Below are positions 63,189 through 64,000 of a stretch of 64,000 nt of DNA, piece after piece. The first letter of the stretch is position 1; each line of letters begins with the position of its first letter. Origin of the DNA: a virus; IMG/VR virus record IMGVR_UViG_3300010885_038790, positions 51,167 through 115,166 of that record; one strand, 5' to 3'. Position numbers and translations under genes: made by a program. Under the pieces are notes generated by a model. The model did no database searches, was not told where the DNA came from, and saw nothing but the letters and a program-made list of their open reading frames with translations.

Positions 63189-63800
63189 ATGAGCCACACA
63201 GTACAGCCTTATGACATCAACGAAATCGGTAGCTCTGGCTACGGCCGGATCACGGTAAAGATCCAGGGCTACTGGTCTAGCGATCCTATCACGCTGTATG
63301 TTCAGCGTAATAACTACGGATCTGATGAAGGTTGGAAGACGTCTCTATCTCATAGCTCCGGTGGGCGTGATTCAAAGGAAGTGGTTTCGGACATGGAAGC
63401 CGCACGCAACTTCGCCAGTGCCATGCTTACACTGGCTGATATTGGTGAGACGTTGATTGCCGAGCAAGGCGTGGCCCTTGAGGCTGCATATGAGGCTGAA
63501 CGTGCCCGGCGCCTGGCGGTGGCCGAGGCGGAGAAGGCTGCCAAGGTTGCTGCGATTGAAGCCGACCCAGCCATTGGTCTGGCTGTTGCATCAGGCATTG
63601 TGGCGGAGATGGCGGCTGCAGCTGCTAACACATATGCAGTGACTCGTGTGTTCCGTAAGCGTGGATCTGCGGTGACTTCCAATGTCGTGGCACGATGCAA
63701 CTACAAGACCCGATTTGCGGTGAACGGATGCACAGTCTCTAAGAAGGAAGCCATCGAATACATCGCCTCCCACGCCGAATTGGTGGAACAAAAGGGTTGA
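63189..63800 (+). CDS. Early protein with Ala-rich helical segment, unknown function
   Basis: The protein is 203 residues from the ATG at 63189; the upstream frame crosses the previous gene and promoter. A beta-like N-terminal part (YGRITVKIQGYWSSDPITLYVQRN) precedes a long Ala/Glu/Arg-rich helix, including GVALEAAYEAERARRLAVAEAEKAA (a coiled coil) and a hydrophobic AIGLAVASGIVAEMAAAAA segment. The C-terminus has ARCNYKTRFAVNGCTVSKKEAIEYI. No family recognised. Confidence 0.55.
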   Translation: MSHTVQPYDINEIGSSGYGRITVKIQGYWSSDPITLYVQRNNYGSDEGWKTSLSHSSGGRDSKEVVSDMEAARNFASAMLTLADIGETLIAEQGVALEAAYEAERARRLAVAEAEKAAKVAAIEADPAIGLAVASGIVAEMAAAAANTYAVTRVFRKRGSAVTSNVVARCNYKTRFAVNGCTVSKKEAIEYIASHAELVEQKG

Positions 63801-63825
63801 TTTAATTACGGGTGCCGACTATAAT
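63797..63825 (+). promoter_or_regulatory. Early sigma-70-like promoter, cassette copy 4
   Basis: TTGATT (63797-63802) and TATAAT (63820-63825), spacer 17, with TGA stop of the preceding gene inside the -35 and TTGGATATCAACAGGAGAA downstream. Confidence 0.8.
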
Positions 63826-63849
63826 TGGATATCAACAGGAGAATACGAT

Positions 63850-64000
63850 ATGAACTTAGAAATCGGCACCCAGATCCAATACACATGCGCCCTCGGAACC
63901 CTGAAGGCTGTTGTCGCCGGCATCAAGATTGCCCCTACTGCAAGGAAGGGTTTTCTGAACACCTGGATCACCCTGGATCTGCCAGTGCAGGAAGGCATTG
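63850..64000 (+). CDS. Start of another early gene (cut by the window end)
   Basis: The ATG at 63850 follows promoter copy 4 and a GGAGAA ribosome site. The 50 visible residues (NLEIGTQIQYTCALGTLKAV, then FLNTWITLDLPVQ) are beta-type with no recognised motif. The gene continues past the window. Confidence 0.55.
   Translation, partial: MNLEIGTQIQYTCALGTLKAVVAGIKIAPTARKGFLNTWITLDLPVQEGI

Overview
The window is a continuous piece of a large T4-like myovirus genome (tailed dsDNA phage, contractile tail). The evidence is the order of recognisable T4-type genes: neck gp13/gp14, tail completion gp15, terminase gp16/gp17, sheath gp18, tube gp19, portal gp20, prohead core proteins, protease gp21, scaffold gp22, capsid gp23, then UvsY, UvsW, gp55, gp47, gp46, and later gp45, gp44, gp62 and RegA. 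Gene content, tail-protein style and small conserved genes look most like the marine/freshwater 'exo-T4' group (cyanophage- or pelagiphage-like relatives) rather than coliphage T4. No photosynthesis genes are seen, so the host is probably a heterotroph; it cannot be named from this sequence. Almost everything is on the + strand, tightly packed, often with 1-4 base stop/start overlaps.

Layout. (1) 1-24.8 kb: adhesin and tail-fibre region with very large, Asn/Thr/Ser-rich, internally repeated proteins (1324, 2195 and 998 residues), three tandem paralogous tail proteins, and a collagen-like fibre with an S74 self-cleaving chaperone tail. Directly after that fibre lies a 658-residue enzyme that reads as a fusion of a GT25 (COLGALT-type) galactosyltransferase, a PLOD/LH3-type glucosyltransferase and a lysyl hydroxylase. 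(2) 24.8-38.4 kb: neck, packaging, tail and head morphogenesis, with T4-type late promoters (TATAAATA) before gp18, gp22 and gp23 and a strong terminator after gp23. (3) 38.5-45.4 kb: recombination and late-transcription genes, ending with a peptide deformylase. (4) 45.5-52.7 kb: a 7-deazaguanine DNA-modification operon: QueE, QueD, FolE, a DpdA-like transglycosylase carrying an apparent one-base deletion, a formyltransferase, a P-loop kinase, QueF, QueC and a stand-alone class II glutamine amidotransferase. (5) 52.7-58.3 kb: dUTPase/dCTP-deaminase-like protein, glycosyltransferase, methyltransferases, sliding clamp, clamp loader and RegA, closed by a terminator. (6) 58.3-61.2 kb: a putative metallopeptidase, then a late-promoter-driven group of head-core-like and conserved phage proteins. 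(7) 61.2-64.0 kb: one minus-strand gene, then a chain of small genes each driven by a near-identical sigma-70-like promoter whose -35 box overlaps or abuts the previous stop codon; these look like early genes and have visibly more G/C-rich codons.

Two systems stand out. The first is a candidate complete collagen lysine-modification pathway (hydroxylation, galactosylation, glucosylation) in one phage polypeptide, next to a fibre whose Gly-X-Y triplets nearly all have Lys in Y. The second is a guanine-modification pathway that has both QueF and a formyltransferase, predicting a preQ1- or formyl-preQ1-type base, plus an amidotransferase next to QueC, with the inserting enzyme apparently frameshifted in this copy. 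All functions are inferred from reading the sequence; no searches were run.
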